From IMG/VR virus record IMGVR_UViG_3300037153_000076, positions 1 to 46,391 of that record: 46,391 nucleotides of DNA. The stretch is one strand, 5' to 3'. Source of the DNA: a virus. The notes under the pieces are model-generated. The model saw only the letters and a program-made list of their open reading frames with translations. It was not told the origin of the DNA and made no database searches. Of this stretch, positions 20,656 to 30,223 are shown piece after piece. The position numbers and the translations under genes are program-made. Each line of letters starts with the position of its first letter. Position 1 is the first letter of the stretch.

Positions 20656-21093
20656 ATGGCACTAGCGACAATCGACGACGCAAACGTTCATTTGCCTACC
20701 GATAAGGTGGTTGTAGACACGGCTGAATTCGATGAAACACAATTGGACGCCGAGAGAATTGTGCGTGGTTATCTTGCTAATTATTATCCTGCTTCTACGC
20801 TTGCTCTATGGACCAACCCTGATGCCACACCTGGGTTAATCAGATCAATCACTGGACGACTCATTGCTGCATTCGTATATCGTAAACGATACAGCGAAGA
20901 TTCCTTAGATGATCCTATGTATGCACAGAACAAGTACAACGAGGCTATTGGTCTGTTGCAGGGTATTCAAGATAGCACGATTGTAGTTGAGGGTGTTGAA
21001 GAGCCTACTACTGATCGTCTTACGTCAGATGATTTCTGGCCTAACAATACGACTATTCCAGAACCCTTCTTCAAGATGGATCAAAATTTCTGA
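20656..21093 (+). CDS. Head-tail connector (head completion) protein, 145 aa
   Basis: The all-helical N-terminal two thirds (AEFDETQLDAERIVRGYLAN, GLIRSITGRLIAAFVYRKRY) resembles gp6/gp15-type adaptor proteins that bind beneath the portal. The C-terminal part is flexible and acidic. It starts four bases after the previous stop and is followed with a one-base overlap by the tail-completion-like gene. Position supports the assignment; a structural search would confirm it. Confidence 0.75.
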   Translation: MALATIDDANVHLPTDKVVVDTAEFDETQLDAERIVRGYLANYYPASTLALWTNPDATPGLIRSITGRLIAAFVYRKRYSEDSLDDPMYAQNKYNEAIGLLQGIQDSTIVVEGVEEPTTDRLTSDDFWPNNTTIPEPFFKMDQNF

Positions 21094-21812
21094 TGGAACT
21101 GGTTTCGACTTATCAGTCCTTCAACGTTCCTGCTTCATTTATTGGGAGTATTGAATTCCGTTGGGGACCTCATGAAGATGAACCTATGATTGTCGGAGCC
21201 ATGTTCGACTATATGTCACAAGGACTTACGGAAATTGAGCTTCCATTGCTTGTGTCAAAAGAAATCATGATAGAGGACGTGCGTGACAGGTTCAACCGAC
21301 AAGTTGATGTTGACGAAGTGCCTTGGCAGAATCTTTCAAAGAAGTATGGTACATGGAAACAGTTCCATGCTCCTGGACAAAAGATAATGCAACTTACGGT
21401 TGATTCGCCACGTGTTACAAGGAACAATGAATTACTTAACGCTTTAACTAGTCGAAGTACTTATCAGATTTTTGGTAATCAATTGTTTGTTGACACTGAT
21501 CAGTTACCTGTTTACTGGCGCGTTCATGATCGGGGAGGAACGGTAGGAAGGGGTGCAACAATGCCTCAGCGTTCTTTCTTGGGGATGAGCGAAAAAGCAA
21601 AAATTGCTACCGTTGATGTATTCGACGATTGGGTAGATCGAAACCTACAAATTGTTAGACCTGGCAAATCTGGGATTCCTATGTTTCGTGGTGCTTTCGG
21701 TCGAATTGGTGGTCCAGCGGCAACTATGTCTCATATCCCACGGAAAGCTCCTGTATTCCAAACTGAGAACATTGCTAGTCTGATGTCAAGAAATAGAGGC
21801 TTGGTCGGATAA
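21093..21812 (+). CDS. Virion morphogenesis / tail completion protein, 239 aa
   Basis: Similar in pattern to the Phage_tail_S or Mu G-like family: VPWQNLSKKYGTWKQFH, QLTVDSPRVTRNNELLNALT, a strand with YWRVHDRGG, and PQRSFLGMSEKAKIATVDVF, which corresponds to the usual PxRxFLG... motif. Such proteins join head and tail or finish the tail end. The order connector, completion protein, tail terminator fits. Confidence 0.75.
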   Translation: MELVSTYQSFNVPASFIGSIEFRWGPHEDEPMIVGAMFDYMSQGLTEIELPLLVSKEIMIEDVRDRFNRQVDVDEVPWQNLSKKYGTWKQFHAPGQKIMQLTVDSPRVTRNNELLNALTSRSTYQIFGNQLFVDTDQLPVYWRVHDRGGTVGRGATMPQRSFLGMSEKAKIATVDVFDDWVDRNLQIVRPGKSGIPMFRGAFGRIGGPAATMSHIPRKAPVFQTENIASLMSRNRGLVG

Positions 21813-22282
21813 TGGCTACTTTCCTCGATGAAACAATTACTGAACCACAGCAGGCTGCACAGTGGATCTATGACAAGATCGCGGAGAAGAAAGATGAATT
21901 CGGAATTAACTTCCTTGGTTTAAATGAACGTCTTAAGCCACAGTATCCTGCGGTTGTTGTTCTTGCAGGTGCGAAACAGAAGGCATTACATCAAACTCAC
22001 ATCTTCATTGTGGGTATCGAAGTAGTTATTCTTGTTTACCATGCAAAGCTTGATGTTACACATACGGAGAGAACAGAAGAGGATCTTGATCTTGTCACGC
22101 AGATTGAGAATTGGCTTGAAACTGGTGACATGACCATGGATGACAGCGTAGTGTTCATGTATGTTGCTTCAACCACACCTACCATTGAACGAGGAACAAG
22201 ATATGTCAACGATTCAGTGGTTGGCACACAGATGGTTGTTGCCATCGAATCTCGGAAGGGATTTCCTTATGGAATCTCGTGA
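21812..22282 (+). CDS. Probable tail terminator protein, 156 aa
   Basis: The sequence (MATFLDETITEPQQAAQWIY...) has a helix followed by strands (PAVVVLAGAKQKALHQTH, FIVGIEVVILVYHAKLDVTH), a helix with DLDLVTQIENWLE, and more strands (VVFMYVASTTPTIER), as in ring-forming tail terminators. These cap the tail tube and contact the head. Its position just before the tail tube genes supports this; similarity cannot be computed here. Confidence 0.7.
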   Translation: MATFLDETITEPQQAAQWIYDKIAEKKDEFGINFLGLNERLKPQYPAVVVLAGAKQKALHQTHIFIVGIEVVILVYHAKLDVTHTERTEEDLDLVTQIENWLETGDMTMDDSVVFMYVASTTPTIERGTRYVNDSVVGTQMVVAIESRKGFPYGIS

Positions 22283-22320
22283 AGCTAGTGGATTGCCTTC
22301 CCATAAGGAAGGGGTATAGT

Positions 22321-22674
22321 ATGGCCTTGACGGTTAAGGTAAATCTGGAAGGGTATCCACAGGGTAAAGCCTTGGGTATCATCGGTATCGGCGCGGTTCG
22401 TAATGGTGAATCAGTAGAGGTGGATGAAGCCGGCGAGGCTGCATTCTTTTCTGCCAATAACAACACGATCGAGAATGTGCTAAAGGATCAGGAAGGAATG
22501 GAAGTATCTGGATCAGGTACTTTTCAGACTCCTGAGGGTTGGGAACCTCCTGCTCCACCTGAGGATGTTGTTGTTCCTCCTGGCGAGGCAAAGGGTACAG
22601 GTGCTCAGCCTGCATCTACTCAGAGTGGACTTCCACAAGAAACTTCTGAGCCATCTACTGAAGGTGGTGCATAA
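22321..22674 (+). CDS. Hypothetical tail-region protein, 117 aa
   Basis: ATG 22321 is chosen because GGAAGGGG is upstream and the earlier in-frame ATG overlaps the previous gene by only four bases with no good site. The first 60 residues form a small beta/alpha domain (VNLEGYPQGKALGIIGIGAV); the last 55 are a flexible Pro/Glu/Gly/Ser-rich tail. It may be an accessory tail tube or linker protein. Not recognised. Confidence 0.65.
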   Translation: MALTVKVNLEGYPQGKALGIIGIGAVRNGESVEVDEAGEAAFFSANNNTIENVLKDQEGMEVSGSGTFQTPEGWEPPAPPEDVVVPPGEAKGTGAQPASTQSGLPQETSEPSTEGGA

Positions 22675-23687
22675 TGCCGGCAGGCTTGGGAGGTGGTGGT
22701 TGGTTAGCCATCAAGCATGAAACTACAATGGGAACTTATCTTCCTCCTACTACGAGTGGAACGGTTTGGGTTCCCATTCTGGACGAGTCTTTTGTTTATA
22801 CCGAAGATAAGTATTTCTCTCCTCAAATCCGTCAGCAGACTATCGTCTCCGATGTAGAGCAGAGCTTCTATCACATCGAAGGTGATATCCACATGGAAGT
22901 AGATCCCAGCTTCATTCCTTATTTCCTGTATTGTTCACGTCATACCATTACGAAGGATGCCGTAACTTATACTCCGAACATCTCATATAAATTCGCTCCT
23001 AGTTCCGCAGGTTCGGCGTCAACAGCCGCGGGTGCATCTACTCCTAAGACAGCTAGTATTACCATTGTTCGTAATGGAGTTGGTTTCGGTTATGCTGGCT
23101 GTGTCATGGGTGGTTTTGAGTTCACCATCGACAATGGTGTTCTTCTCTGCACCATGAACGGATTTGGTCTTAGTGAAGAGACTCCCGCTGGACTTGGTAC
23201 TCCTGCATGGATTACTCCCGATCTGTTTGGTGCATCTGCTCATACCGTTTACGTTGATACTGCTGGAACTGCACCTGCATTCGCCACTCCTGATCTTAAC
23301 TTCAACGGCTTCACGTTCAATGCGAACTACAATGCAAGTGCTGAGAACCGCCTTACACCTGATCGTGCAGCTACATATATTGCGTTCCATGAGACTGAGG
23401 CGACTTATAGTACGGAACTTGACTTCATCAACAAGACCGAGTACAACAACATGGTTGCTGCTACGAAGCGTGCAGTAAGGCTCGAGAGCCTTAAGGGTGG
23501 TTCAGATTTTGCAACTGCTGATAGTGGATTCCGCATCAGTATCAACAACTCGGTTTATAACACCTATACTGTGAACCTTCCTAACATGAACGATCTTATC
23601 ATGGCAACTGTTGAAGGCCGTGCAATCGGAATCGCAGGCGGAGACGCCTACAGTTTGGAGGTTCTTACGACTGTAGATATTACGTAA
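22674..23687 (+). CDS. Major tail tube protein
   Basis: 337 residues, beginning MPAGLGGGGWLAIKHETTMG, with beta-rich character throughout (VWVPILDESFVYTEDKYFSP, ASITIVRNGVGFGYAGCVMG, FEFTIDNGVLLCTMNG, FNGFTFNANYNASAENRLTP). Tail tube proteins stack as hexameric rings around the DNA passage. The position between terminator and chaperone genes is the standard siphovirus order. No sheath gene follows, so the tail is non-contractile. Confidence 0.85.
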   Translation: MPAGLGGGGWLAIKHETTMGTYLPPTTSGTVWVPILDESFVYTEDKYFSPQIRQQTIVSDVEQSFYHIEGDIHMEVDPSFIPYFLYCSRHTITKDAVTYTPNISYKFAPSSAGSASTAAGASTPKTASITIVRNGVGFGYAGCVMGGFEFTIDNGVLLCTMNGFGLSEETPAGLGTPAWITPDLFGASAHTVYVDTAGTAPAFATPDLNFNGFTFNANYNASAENRLTPDRAATYIAFHETEATYSTELDFINKTEYNNMVAATKRAVRLESLKGGSDFATADSGFRISINNSVYNTYTVNLPNMNDLIMATVEGRAIGIAGGDAYSLEVLTTVDIT

Positions 23688-23709
23688 TCCTTCAAATAAG
23701 GGAGATAAA

Positions 23710-24165
23710 GTGCCAAGGGCAACAGTTAATGCAGATGGTGTAAGGATTAATCTTAAGACTCTGCCCGAGGGATACGTTGTCCTTCGGCAGCTATCCTTCG
23801 GGCAGATGCTCAAGCGCCGTGATATGGCTGCAAGGTTCATGCAGGAACTTGGACAAGGACGTGACGCCACTAACAAGATTACGATTGACATTCTTAACGA
23901 AGCTTCTCGTAAATACGACTTTTCTCACTGTATCATTGATCACAACCTTGAGGACGAGAAGGGCAACAAATTAGATTTCAGTAATCACATGACTCTTGAG
24001 ATTCTTGATCCAAGAATTGCGGCTGAGATCGAGAGTGAAATTGATAAATTGAATCTGGTTGATTTTGATGCAGAAAATTTTACCACTCAGTTAGAATCGT
24101 CCTTGATGAAAACTGGAAACGGATCGCAAACGGTAGAGGATACAACCCTACCGACGACGACCTAG
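23710..24165 (+). CDS. Tail assembly chaperone, short form
   Basis: GTG 23710 follows AAGGGAGATAAA. The 151-residue product (MPRATVNADGVRINLKTLPE...) is mostly helical and lies between the tail tube and tape measure genes, as in other siphophages. The reading frame overlaps a second frame (24081-24347) that has no start of its own and is entered by a -1 shift. Chaperones of this type cover the tape measure before tube polymerisation. Confidence 0.85.
   Translation: MPRATVNADGVRINLKTLPEGYVVLRQLSFGQMLKRRDMAARFMQELGQGRDATNKITIDILNEASRKYDFSHCIIDHNLEDEKGNKLDFSNHMTLEILDPRIAAEIESEIDKLNLVDFDAENFTTQLESSLMKTGNGSQTVEDTTLPTTT
24075..24081 (+). other. Programmed -1 frameshift site
   Basis: A-AAT-TTT (X-XXY-YYZ) is correctly phased with the chaperone frame. 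The -1 frame has a stop (TGA) only a few codons upstream and is then open to 24347, so the shift must occur between that stop and the zero-frame stop at 24165. This is the only good heptamer I saw in that interval. Confidence 0.75.
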
Positions 24166-24347
24166 AGGATGCATCAGATACTCTCCGGCTGTATCATCTT
24201 AGCCGGGAGTTTCGCATGCCACCATATAGTGGCGCAATAATGGATCAACCAGATAGTGTCATTAAACGACTAGAGATTGTAATGCGTATTCGAGATGAGG
24301 AACATCAGAAGGCAATGAGTAATCATGGGCCTCCTGGTAGACAATAA
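24081..24347 (+). CDS. Tail assembly chaperone, frameshift extension
   Basis: After slipping at 24075-24081 the ribosome reads TAC CAC TCA..., producing YHSVRIVLDENWKRIANGRG and ending GPPGRQ. The long form is therefore 124 shared residues plus 88 from this frame, about 212 in total. The stop lies directly before the tape measure ATG. The extension is helical and charged, and in other phages this longer form binds the tape measure. No independent start was seen. Confidence 0.75.
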   Translation, partial: YHSVRIVLDENWKRIANGRGYNPTDDDLEDASDTLRLYHLSREFRMPPYSGAIMDQPDSVIKRLEIVMRIRDEEHQKAMSNHGPPGRQ

Positions 24348-27300
24348 ATGGCAATAGGCGCACACGAACTCTTACTAATCGTTAGAGGCCAGAACCAGGC
24401 TTCTGCAATGCTGGGCAGAGTTGGCCGCGATATTCGACGCCTGCAAGCACAACGTGACCTTAGCGTGATGCGTGCTCAACAGATGAATCGTCTTTCAGGA
24501 TTGCAGATTAGACAAGCGCAACAACTTGCCAGAATTGAAAGCACATTTGAAGAGCAAGGAAAGGTAAGACTTCAATATCAGATTCAAGCTCAGCGCAATG
24601 CTCTTCATCAACTCAATATCCAAAACAGGATTGCCAATCTTGAAATCAGGAGAACTGCAATCGAACGTGCTGGAGCGAACCTTGCTGTACAGCGTCTAAG
24701 ACTCTTACAACAACAGGCTTCTGTTGAATCAAATCTTGAGAAGATCGAACTTAGACGACAAGGTATCAATAACCAGATTGGTAGAATTGGAACTTCTGTC
24801 CTACGAAACGGAGTTCAACAGGCAGAACTTAGACGTAGACAATACAGTCTTGAAACTCAATTCATGGAACGTCAGCTTGCACTTAGTAAAGCTACGGCTG
24901 CGGTTACTGCCGCAAGAAGAGATCCGAAAACTGGAAGATATGCAGCAGTTCCGGAAGAACTGGTAACACAGGAAGAAATCAGACGACGTAGAGTCCATGA
25001 AACAGAGTTGGCACTTGCTGAGATTCCTGGACGTAGCCGTGTTCTTGAATCATCATTGCAGGATCTCAGAGCTAATGTTACAAGACTTCAGTATTCACTT
25101 CAAGGACTCAAAGCAGAGGAAGTACGAGCTGCTGAATCAGCAGGTATTCTTGCCAAACGAATCCAAGCTCTTTCTGCACAAGAAGCGAATCTTGTTGCAA
25201 GAACGGCTGCCGTCAGTGGTGCCAATGCTGAACTTAATCTCCAACTAGAAATCACCCAAAAAGAACTTGAAAAACTTACTGCTGCATGGCGTGCAGAGAT
25301 TGCATCCGGTCAGGCTGCTGTTGCTCAGTGGGAACTGGCTACAAAACAAATTGCCATGATGAATGCTGAGATTGCACAAACTGACGCTGCAATGGCAAGA
25401 ATTGGCCCTGAGAGAATGGCAACTATTGCAAGAGGCATTAGTCACCTTGGTAGAGTCATGCAAACTGCTGGACTTATCGGTGTTGCCGCTCTTGGTGCAA
25501 TGGCAGTAAGTGCAGCTCATTTCAATACAGAAGCTATTCGTGTATCTACACAGACAGGAAATGTGTTCACATCCACTGGACAAACAGTAGTTGCTAACTC
25601 GGAAAAAATTTCCAAGGCTGTAACTGATGCAATGCAAACTATTCCGGCCAATCAACATGATTTAACTGATGCACTTTATACGATCTATTCGACAACTGAT
25701 GCAACACTTGGTCAAGGTGCCAAGCTTGTTAAATTGTTTGGTGACGCATGGGTTGCTGGTGGCATGATTGGCAATGTAAATGACGTATCTCAAGCTCTAG
25801 TTACACTTGCCAATAACTGGGATATTAATACAGGTAACATGGCAGAATTCCGAAAGCTTGCTGCCAGCACTCTTGCAACAGTTCGTTTCGGTGGACTGAC
25901 TCTTGAACAATATACTCAGACTATGAATCAACTTGCACCAGCGTTTAAGACAGCACATCAATCCATCGAACAAATGAATGGTGCTATTGCGTTTATGACT
26001 CGTCTCTTACCAAGCCAGAGAATGTCTGCTGCTGGACTTGCGAGACTTATGGATATTATCGGAAGATTTGCAGCTCATCCTGCTTCTGGATTTGAAAAGC
26101 TAGCTAAGAGTATTGTTGACGTAAACGGTAATTTAATTCCACTTGATCAGATCATTAATAAATTTATCCAGACCTCTCGTGCAATGGGCACTGACATTAC
26201 AAAGAATGGTGTTGCACTAAATCAATGGTTAAAGACGATTTCTAATCAGGAAGGTACAGTCCAAGCGCGTCGTGCGTTGCAAGCACTGGTTCAGCAATAT
26301 GGTCTTTATACAAACATCTTAAGGAAAACAAGTGGTGACAGGAAAGAATTCACTCGTGACCTCCAAGCCATGCGCCAATCGACAGGATACAAATGGGACG
26401 TGTTTGTAAATCAGATGCGCGCTCTTGGTCTTGAACTCGGTGCAGTAGTTGTACCGGCACTTATGAAACTTGTTGCACCATTGCAGCATCTTGCTAAATG
26501 GTTCAATGGCCTTTCTGATGCACAAAAGAAGAGCTATGGTGAATGGGCTACATGGATTGCCGCAGCAACATTAGCGATAGGAGTTATTGCTTCTGTTGCT
26601 GGAGCTTTAGCTGCAACCATCATCAGCTTAAAAATGATCCGTAATTCGTTTACTGTTTTGGGAGGAGAAGCAGGATTCCTGAGTGTGAGACTAGGTTTGG
26701 TTCTAGGTGCCTTAGCTCTCCTTATTCCAATACTTCATAGTTTCGGTATCAATCTCTCTGATATACTCAATGTCTTAACGGGATCAGGTGGACTGATTGG
26801 TGCAATCAAACTTCTTGGGGTCGTAATTACGGCACTTACGTTTGGAAAATTGATTAAAGCATTAGCTACCACAGCACTTGGAATGGACGCAGCGACTCGA
26901 GCTACTAACAGATTTGGAAAAGCATTGTTACTTCTCTCAACAATGTCTCTTGGCGAAGCTATCATTGCTGGTGTCGGTGGATATTCACTTGCGAAATTCA
27001 TAGACAATTTGGATACCGCAGCTTTACCTGGTAAGGGTATGGGTGAAGCTTTTAGAGAAGGTGGACCAGGACCTGGACTATATAATATAACTCATCGTAC
27101 AAAACCGGATATTGCTGCATCAGTAAAGAACATTAACAAGGTTCGCGATCAAATTCGTAAAGAAGCTCAGGATCAAGCAGATACAGGCTGGAACCTGTGG
27201 GATTTCGTTACTGGTGGCCCAGGTAAAACACATGTGATTCCGGATCAAGCTTTATTCCAAAGTGATTTGGATGCGATCCAGCGACAAGTAGCAGCATGGA

Positions 27301-29735
27301 GAAGTAATAAGTTATTTAGGAAAATGCCCATGTCAGAGAAGGTTGCTGCTATCAAAGACTTTATGCCTGAACTTGACACAAATACAATTGAAATGATGCT
27401 CAAGATGGCTACGCGTCGTATTATTCGTGCTCGCCAGAATTTCAGTCGTAGTATAGGATATGTGGAAAGAGAAGATCCAGTGGGCCATGCAGTTAGATCG
27501 GCTGCTACACAATTTACTACACCTGAATTCCTTAGCTCTGTTAGACAAGCAGCCAAACTGCAACAAGCAATGGCAGATCCTAGTCAAAGTCTGGAACAAG
27601 CTAGAAAATCATGGCTGGCTTATCATAACTATGTTGCTAAGATTACAAATGACATGACTAAGCAACAAAAGAAAATGTTTGATGATCTTGTGAATTTCTT
27701 CGCAAGTATGAAACCGCCGACAGTTTCTATTCAGAATGCTATTCCAATTGTCCGTGAGATGAATCGACTCTTACTAGTTGCACAACAGGCTCCCGATACA
27801 GCTACAGCCGAAGCTGCATGGAAAGCATATTTTGATTATGTCTCAAAGAATGCTAGCAAGATGTCCGATGATGTAAAGCAAGCTGCACAATCAATTGTAG
27901 AAAATATTCCCACAGTGTCGGATGCAACGGCTGTGGCTATGCAGAGGAATGTAAACGCACTTGAGCAAACTTTCAACAGGACACATTCAATTGCTGATTA
28001 TAATGCATGGCAGGCAGCCATCACAGCTATGAATAATGTTGTTATAGACAAGCAACAGCAGATGGCGCAGGCTGTTACTTCTGCTGATAAACAAATTGCC
28101 ATTGTGTCAGATCAAACTGCGATCGCAATGCAGCGTCATGTAAATACTTTGGAACAGGTCTTTAACAGGACTCATGCACTCCAGGCTTATAGAGAGTGGC
28201 AGACGGCACTTGCGAATCTTAATAACACACTTACCGATAGTCAACAGCAGATGGCACAAGCTGTTACTGATAGTGATATACAGATTGCCAAGATTACTAC
28301 TGCGGCAGTTATTGACATGGTGAGGAAAGCTGCAATAATGCAAGCAGCATTTGAAAAGACGCCTTCACTCGCAAATTGGGTTCGATGGCAAGCATTGTTG
28401 AAACAGATTACCGCTCTTGGAACTCAGACTCAAATCGATGCTGCTAACGCTGTTACTGATCAAGAACAGCAAAATCTGAATGCAAGAACCCAAGCTGCTA
28501 AAGAAGCTGCTGAAAAACGTAAGCAGATTGAAGAGCAGGCATATCAGGAAGCATTACAGAGACAGCAGCAAGCACAGCAGGATATCAAGACCATGACACA
28601 GAATCTCATGAATATCTACGATACAGCTTTGAGTCAATATCAGGGATATCTCGGAACAATCTTCTCTGGACCATTTATGCAGAGTGCAGAAATGCAGAAC
28701 AGATCCAAATATGGATTTGGTGCAAGGCCACAAGATTTAGTGAAAGATATGGAGCAAAGTGTTACTCATGCTGAGAACTTCCAGAAATCACTAGATGCGC
28801 TGAGAGCGCGTGGTGCTCCACAGGAGCTAATACAACAAATCGCAGCACTCGGCCCAGAAGCACAAGAGCAGCTTGATGTTGTTAGTAGGATGAGTAGTGG
28901 AGAATTTAAGAAGTGGGTAGCGTACTTCAAACGCGGGCAAGCTGAGGCAAAGGTTCAGGCACAGAAGGAACTTGATCGCCGTCTAGCAGAGTGGGAGAAG
29001 TTTGGGAAAGATGTTGCGGCAGCTATTGCCAAGGGTATATCGAGTGAGAACTACGTCATCGAAACAAACATTAAGAGTCTTGTAGAGCAAATATTCCCAG
29101 GCATTGCTGCTATTGCCGGAACTGCGCCTGTTAAGCCTGGTGATACAGGTACAGGACCTGTACCACAAGATTCCAGAGCAGGTGCGGTGGTGAAATTAAG
29201 TGGTGCAGCATTACAACATGCTATGGATGCAGGATCAACAGCAGCCTCAACACCTGGATATACCGAAATTGGTAGAGACGAAACTCTTTCTCTGGCAGAA
29301 ATTAAGAGATTGTATATTGAGAATCTACCAGAGCTTATGATGATGCCACATCAAGGTAAGGGTGGTCCAATGGCCCCCTGGACTCATGGTGAAACTGCTG
29401 CTGATATAGCGGAAAAGACTGGACTTCCAATTGCCAAGGCTACTCAAGCTTTGAAAATAGCAAGTGGGAATTGGTTGCAGCTACCTAGCCTAATACTTGA
29501 TATGATGCAAGAGACCAAGAATACCACAAAGAAAATTAAAGCTGTTGGTGACGGGTATGCTGGTAGATTACAGACGCAACAGAAGAATTATTATAATGAT
29601 GCCACATCATCCAGAAATGCCGGAACTACAAATAATGTGACGTATAACATCCATCCTACCCAGCAAGGGGAAGGATTGGAAAGTATGCTACGGAGGTCAC
29701 ACTTTTACTACCGAAATCGAAAGAATAACCTCTGA
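24348..29735 (+). CDS. Tape measure protein, 1795 aa
   Basis: The longest gene of the window. Residues 1-340 are coiled coil rich in Gln/Arg/Glu/Leu. Hydrophobic segments follow at about residues 355-380 (RVMQTAGLIGVAALGAMAVS), 730-755 (WATWIAAATLAIGVIASVAG) and 785-800 (VLGALALLIPILHSF), as usual for proteins that enter the host membrane. Residues about 1060-1375 contain four to five repeats of roughly 60 residues. At the usual 1.5 A per residue its length would suit a tail of about 270 nm. Confidence 0.95.
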   Translation: MAIGAHELLLIVRGQNQASAMLGRVGRDIRRLQAQRDLSVMRAQQMNRLSGLQIRQAQQLARIESTFEEQGKVRLQYQIQAQRNALHQLNIQNRIANLEIRRTAIERAGANLAVQRLRLLQQQASVESNLEKIELRRQGINNQIGRIGTSVLRNGVQQAELRRRQYSLETQFMERQLALSKATAAVTAARRDPKTGRYAAVPEELVTQEEIRRRRVHETELALAEIPGRSRVLESSLQDLRANVTRLQYSLQGLKAEEVRAAESAGILAKRIQALSAQEANLVARTAAVSGANAELNLQLEITQKELEKLTAAWRAEIASGQAAVAQWELATKQIAMMNAEIAQTDAAMARIGPERMATIARGISHLGRVMQTAGLIGVAALGAMAVSAAHFNTEAIRVSTQTGNVFTSTGQTVVANSEKISKAVTDAMQTIPANQHDLTDALYTIYSTTDATLGQGAKLVKLFGDAWVAGGMIGNVNDVSQALVTLANNWDINTGNMAEFRKLAASTLATVRFGGLTLEQYTQTMNQLAPAFKTAHQSIEQMNGAIAFMTRLLPSQRMSAAGLARLMDIIGRFAAHPASGFEKLAKSIVDVNGNLIPLDQIINKFIQTSRAMGTDITKNGVALNQWLKTISNQEGTVQARRALQALVQQYGLYTNILRKTSGDRKEFTRDLQAMRQSTGYKWDVFVNQMRALGLELGAVVVPALMKLVAPLQHLAKWFNGLSDAQKKSYGEWATWIAAATLAIGVIASVAGALAATIISLKMIRNSFTVLGGEAGFLSVRLGLVLGALALLIPILHSFGINLSDILNVLTGSGGLIGAIKLLGVVITALTFGKLIKALATTALGMDAATRATNRFGKALLLLSTMSLGEAIIAGVGGYSLAKFIDNLDTAALPGKGMGEAFREGGPGPGLYNITHRTKPDIAASVKNINKVRDQIRKEAQDQADTGWNLWDFVTGGPGKTHVIPDQALFQSDLDAIQRQVAAWRSNKLFRKMPMSEKVAAIKDFMPELDTNTIEMMLKMATRRIIRARQNFSRSIGYVEREDPVGHAVRSAATQFTTPEFLSSVRQAAKLQQAMADPSQSLEQARKSWLAYHNYVAKITNDMTKQQKKMFDDLVNFFASMKPPTVSIQNAIPIVREMNRLLLVAQQAPDTATAEAAWKAYFDYVSKNASKMSDDVKQAAQSIVENIPTVSDATAVAMQRNVNALEQTFNRTHSIADYNAWQAAITAMNNVVIDKQQQMAQAVTSADKQIAIVSDQTAIAMQRHVNTLEQVFNRTHALQAYREWQTALANLNNTLTDSQQQMAQAVTDSDIQIAKITTAAVIDMVRKAAIMQAAFEKTPSLANWVRWQALLKQITALGTQTQIDAANAVTDQEQQNLNARTQAAKEAAEKRKQIEEQAYQEALQRQQQAQQDIKTMTQNLMNIYDTALSQYQGYLGTIFSGPFMQSAEMQNRSKYGFGARPQDLVKDMEQSVTHAENFQKSLDALRARGAPQELIQQIAALGPEAQEQLDVVSRMSSGEFKKWVAYFKRGQAEAKVQAQKELDRRLAEWEKFGKDVAAAIAKGISSENYVIETNIKSLVEQIFPGIAAIAGTAPVKPGDTGTGPVPQDSRAGAVVKLSGAALQHAMDAGSTAASTPGYTEIGRDETLSLAEIKRLYIENLPELMMMPHQGKGGPMAPWTHGETAADIAEKTGLPIAKATQALKIASGNWLQLPSLILDMMQETKNTTKKIKAVGDGYAGRLQTQQKNYYNDATSSRNAGTTNNVTYNIHPTQQGEGLESMLRRSHFYYRNRKNNL
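27520..28470 (+). repeat. About 60-residue internal repeats in the tape measure
   Basis: Segments such as LEQTFNRTHSIADYNAWQAA and LEQVFNRTHALQAYREWQTA recur about 63 residues apart, each followed by QQQMAQAVT. Weaker copies precede and follow them. The two central copies are also similar at the DNA level, so they are the most recent. Confidence 0.75.
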
Positions 29736-30223
29736 TGTATGATAAATTTCAGTTCGTGAATAATGATAGTGAAGTCGTAGATTTCCTGATGACCATTACG
29801 GGATCAGGATATATCTGTTTGACTGATGTTAATTTTGAGATAATTACTTCGACAAACGATCGTGATCGTATGGAAGCAAATGCCTCCTGGCCTTCATTTG
29901 TATATTACAAACGACTTCTTACACACATCGAGGCAGATATACTTGCAAATTCCCCACAGGAGTTTCACACGTTTTGGCATACTACTCTACAAAAGATTAT
30001 GGTTGCTCCTGATGCCTTACAAACCTTTAGGACTCAAGGTGCCTTGGTTATTAGGCCGGCTGGTGTTACTGAAGATTGGCGAATTCCTGTAGTAGTTGAT
30101 AGTCCACCTGGAATTCCTCGTGGGGGCTTATCACCATCAGCAGGTAAAATGACAATGACTCTTAAATCAACTACACCCTATTGGTACAGGGTTACATCAA
30201 ACGACTTCGTGTGGCATGTCTGA
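29735..30223 (+). CDS. Probable distal tail protein, 162 aa
   Basis: Begins by overlapping the tape measure stop (TGATG). The sequence (MYDKFQFVNNDSEVVDFLM...) has alternating strands and an N-terminal domain like those of Dit-type proteins (MTITGSGYICLTDVNFEIIT, GALVIRPAGVTEDWRIPVVV) but is shorter than many. Distal tail proteins form the hexameric hub at the tail tip. Placed between the tape measure and a Tal-like gene, the assignment is reasonable but not certain. Confidence 0.65.
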   Translation: MYDKFQFVNNDSEVVDFLMTITGSGYICLTDVNFEIITSTNDRDRMEANASWPSFVYYKRLLTHIEADILANSPQEFHTFWHTTLQKIMVAPDALQTFRTQGALVIRPAGVTEDWRIPVVVDSPPGIPRGGLSPSAGKMTMTLKSTTPYWYRVTSNDFVWHV

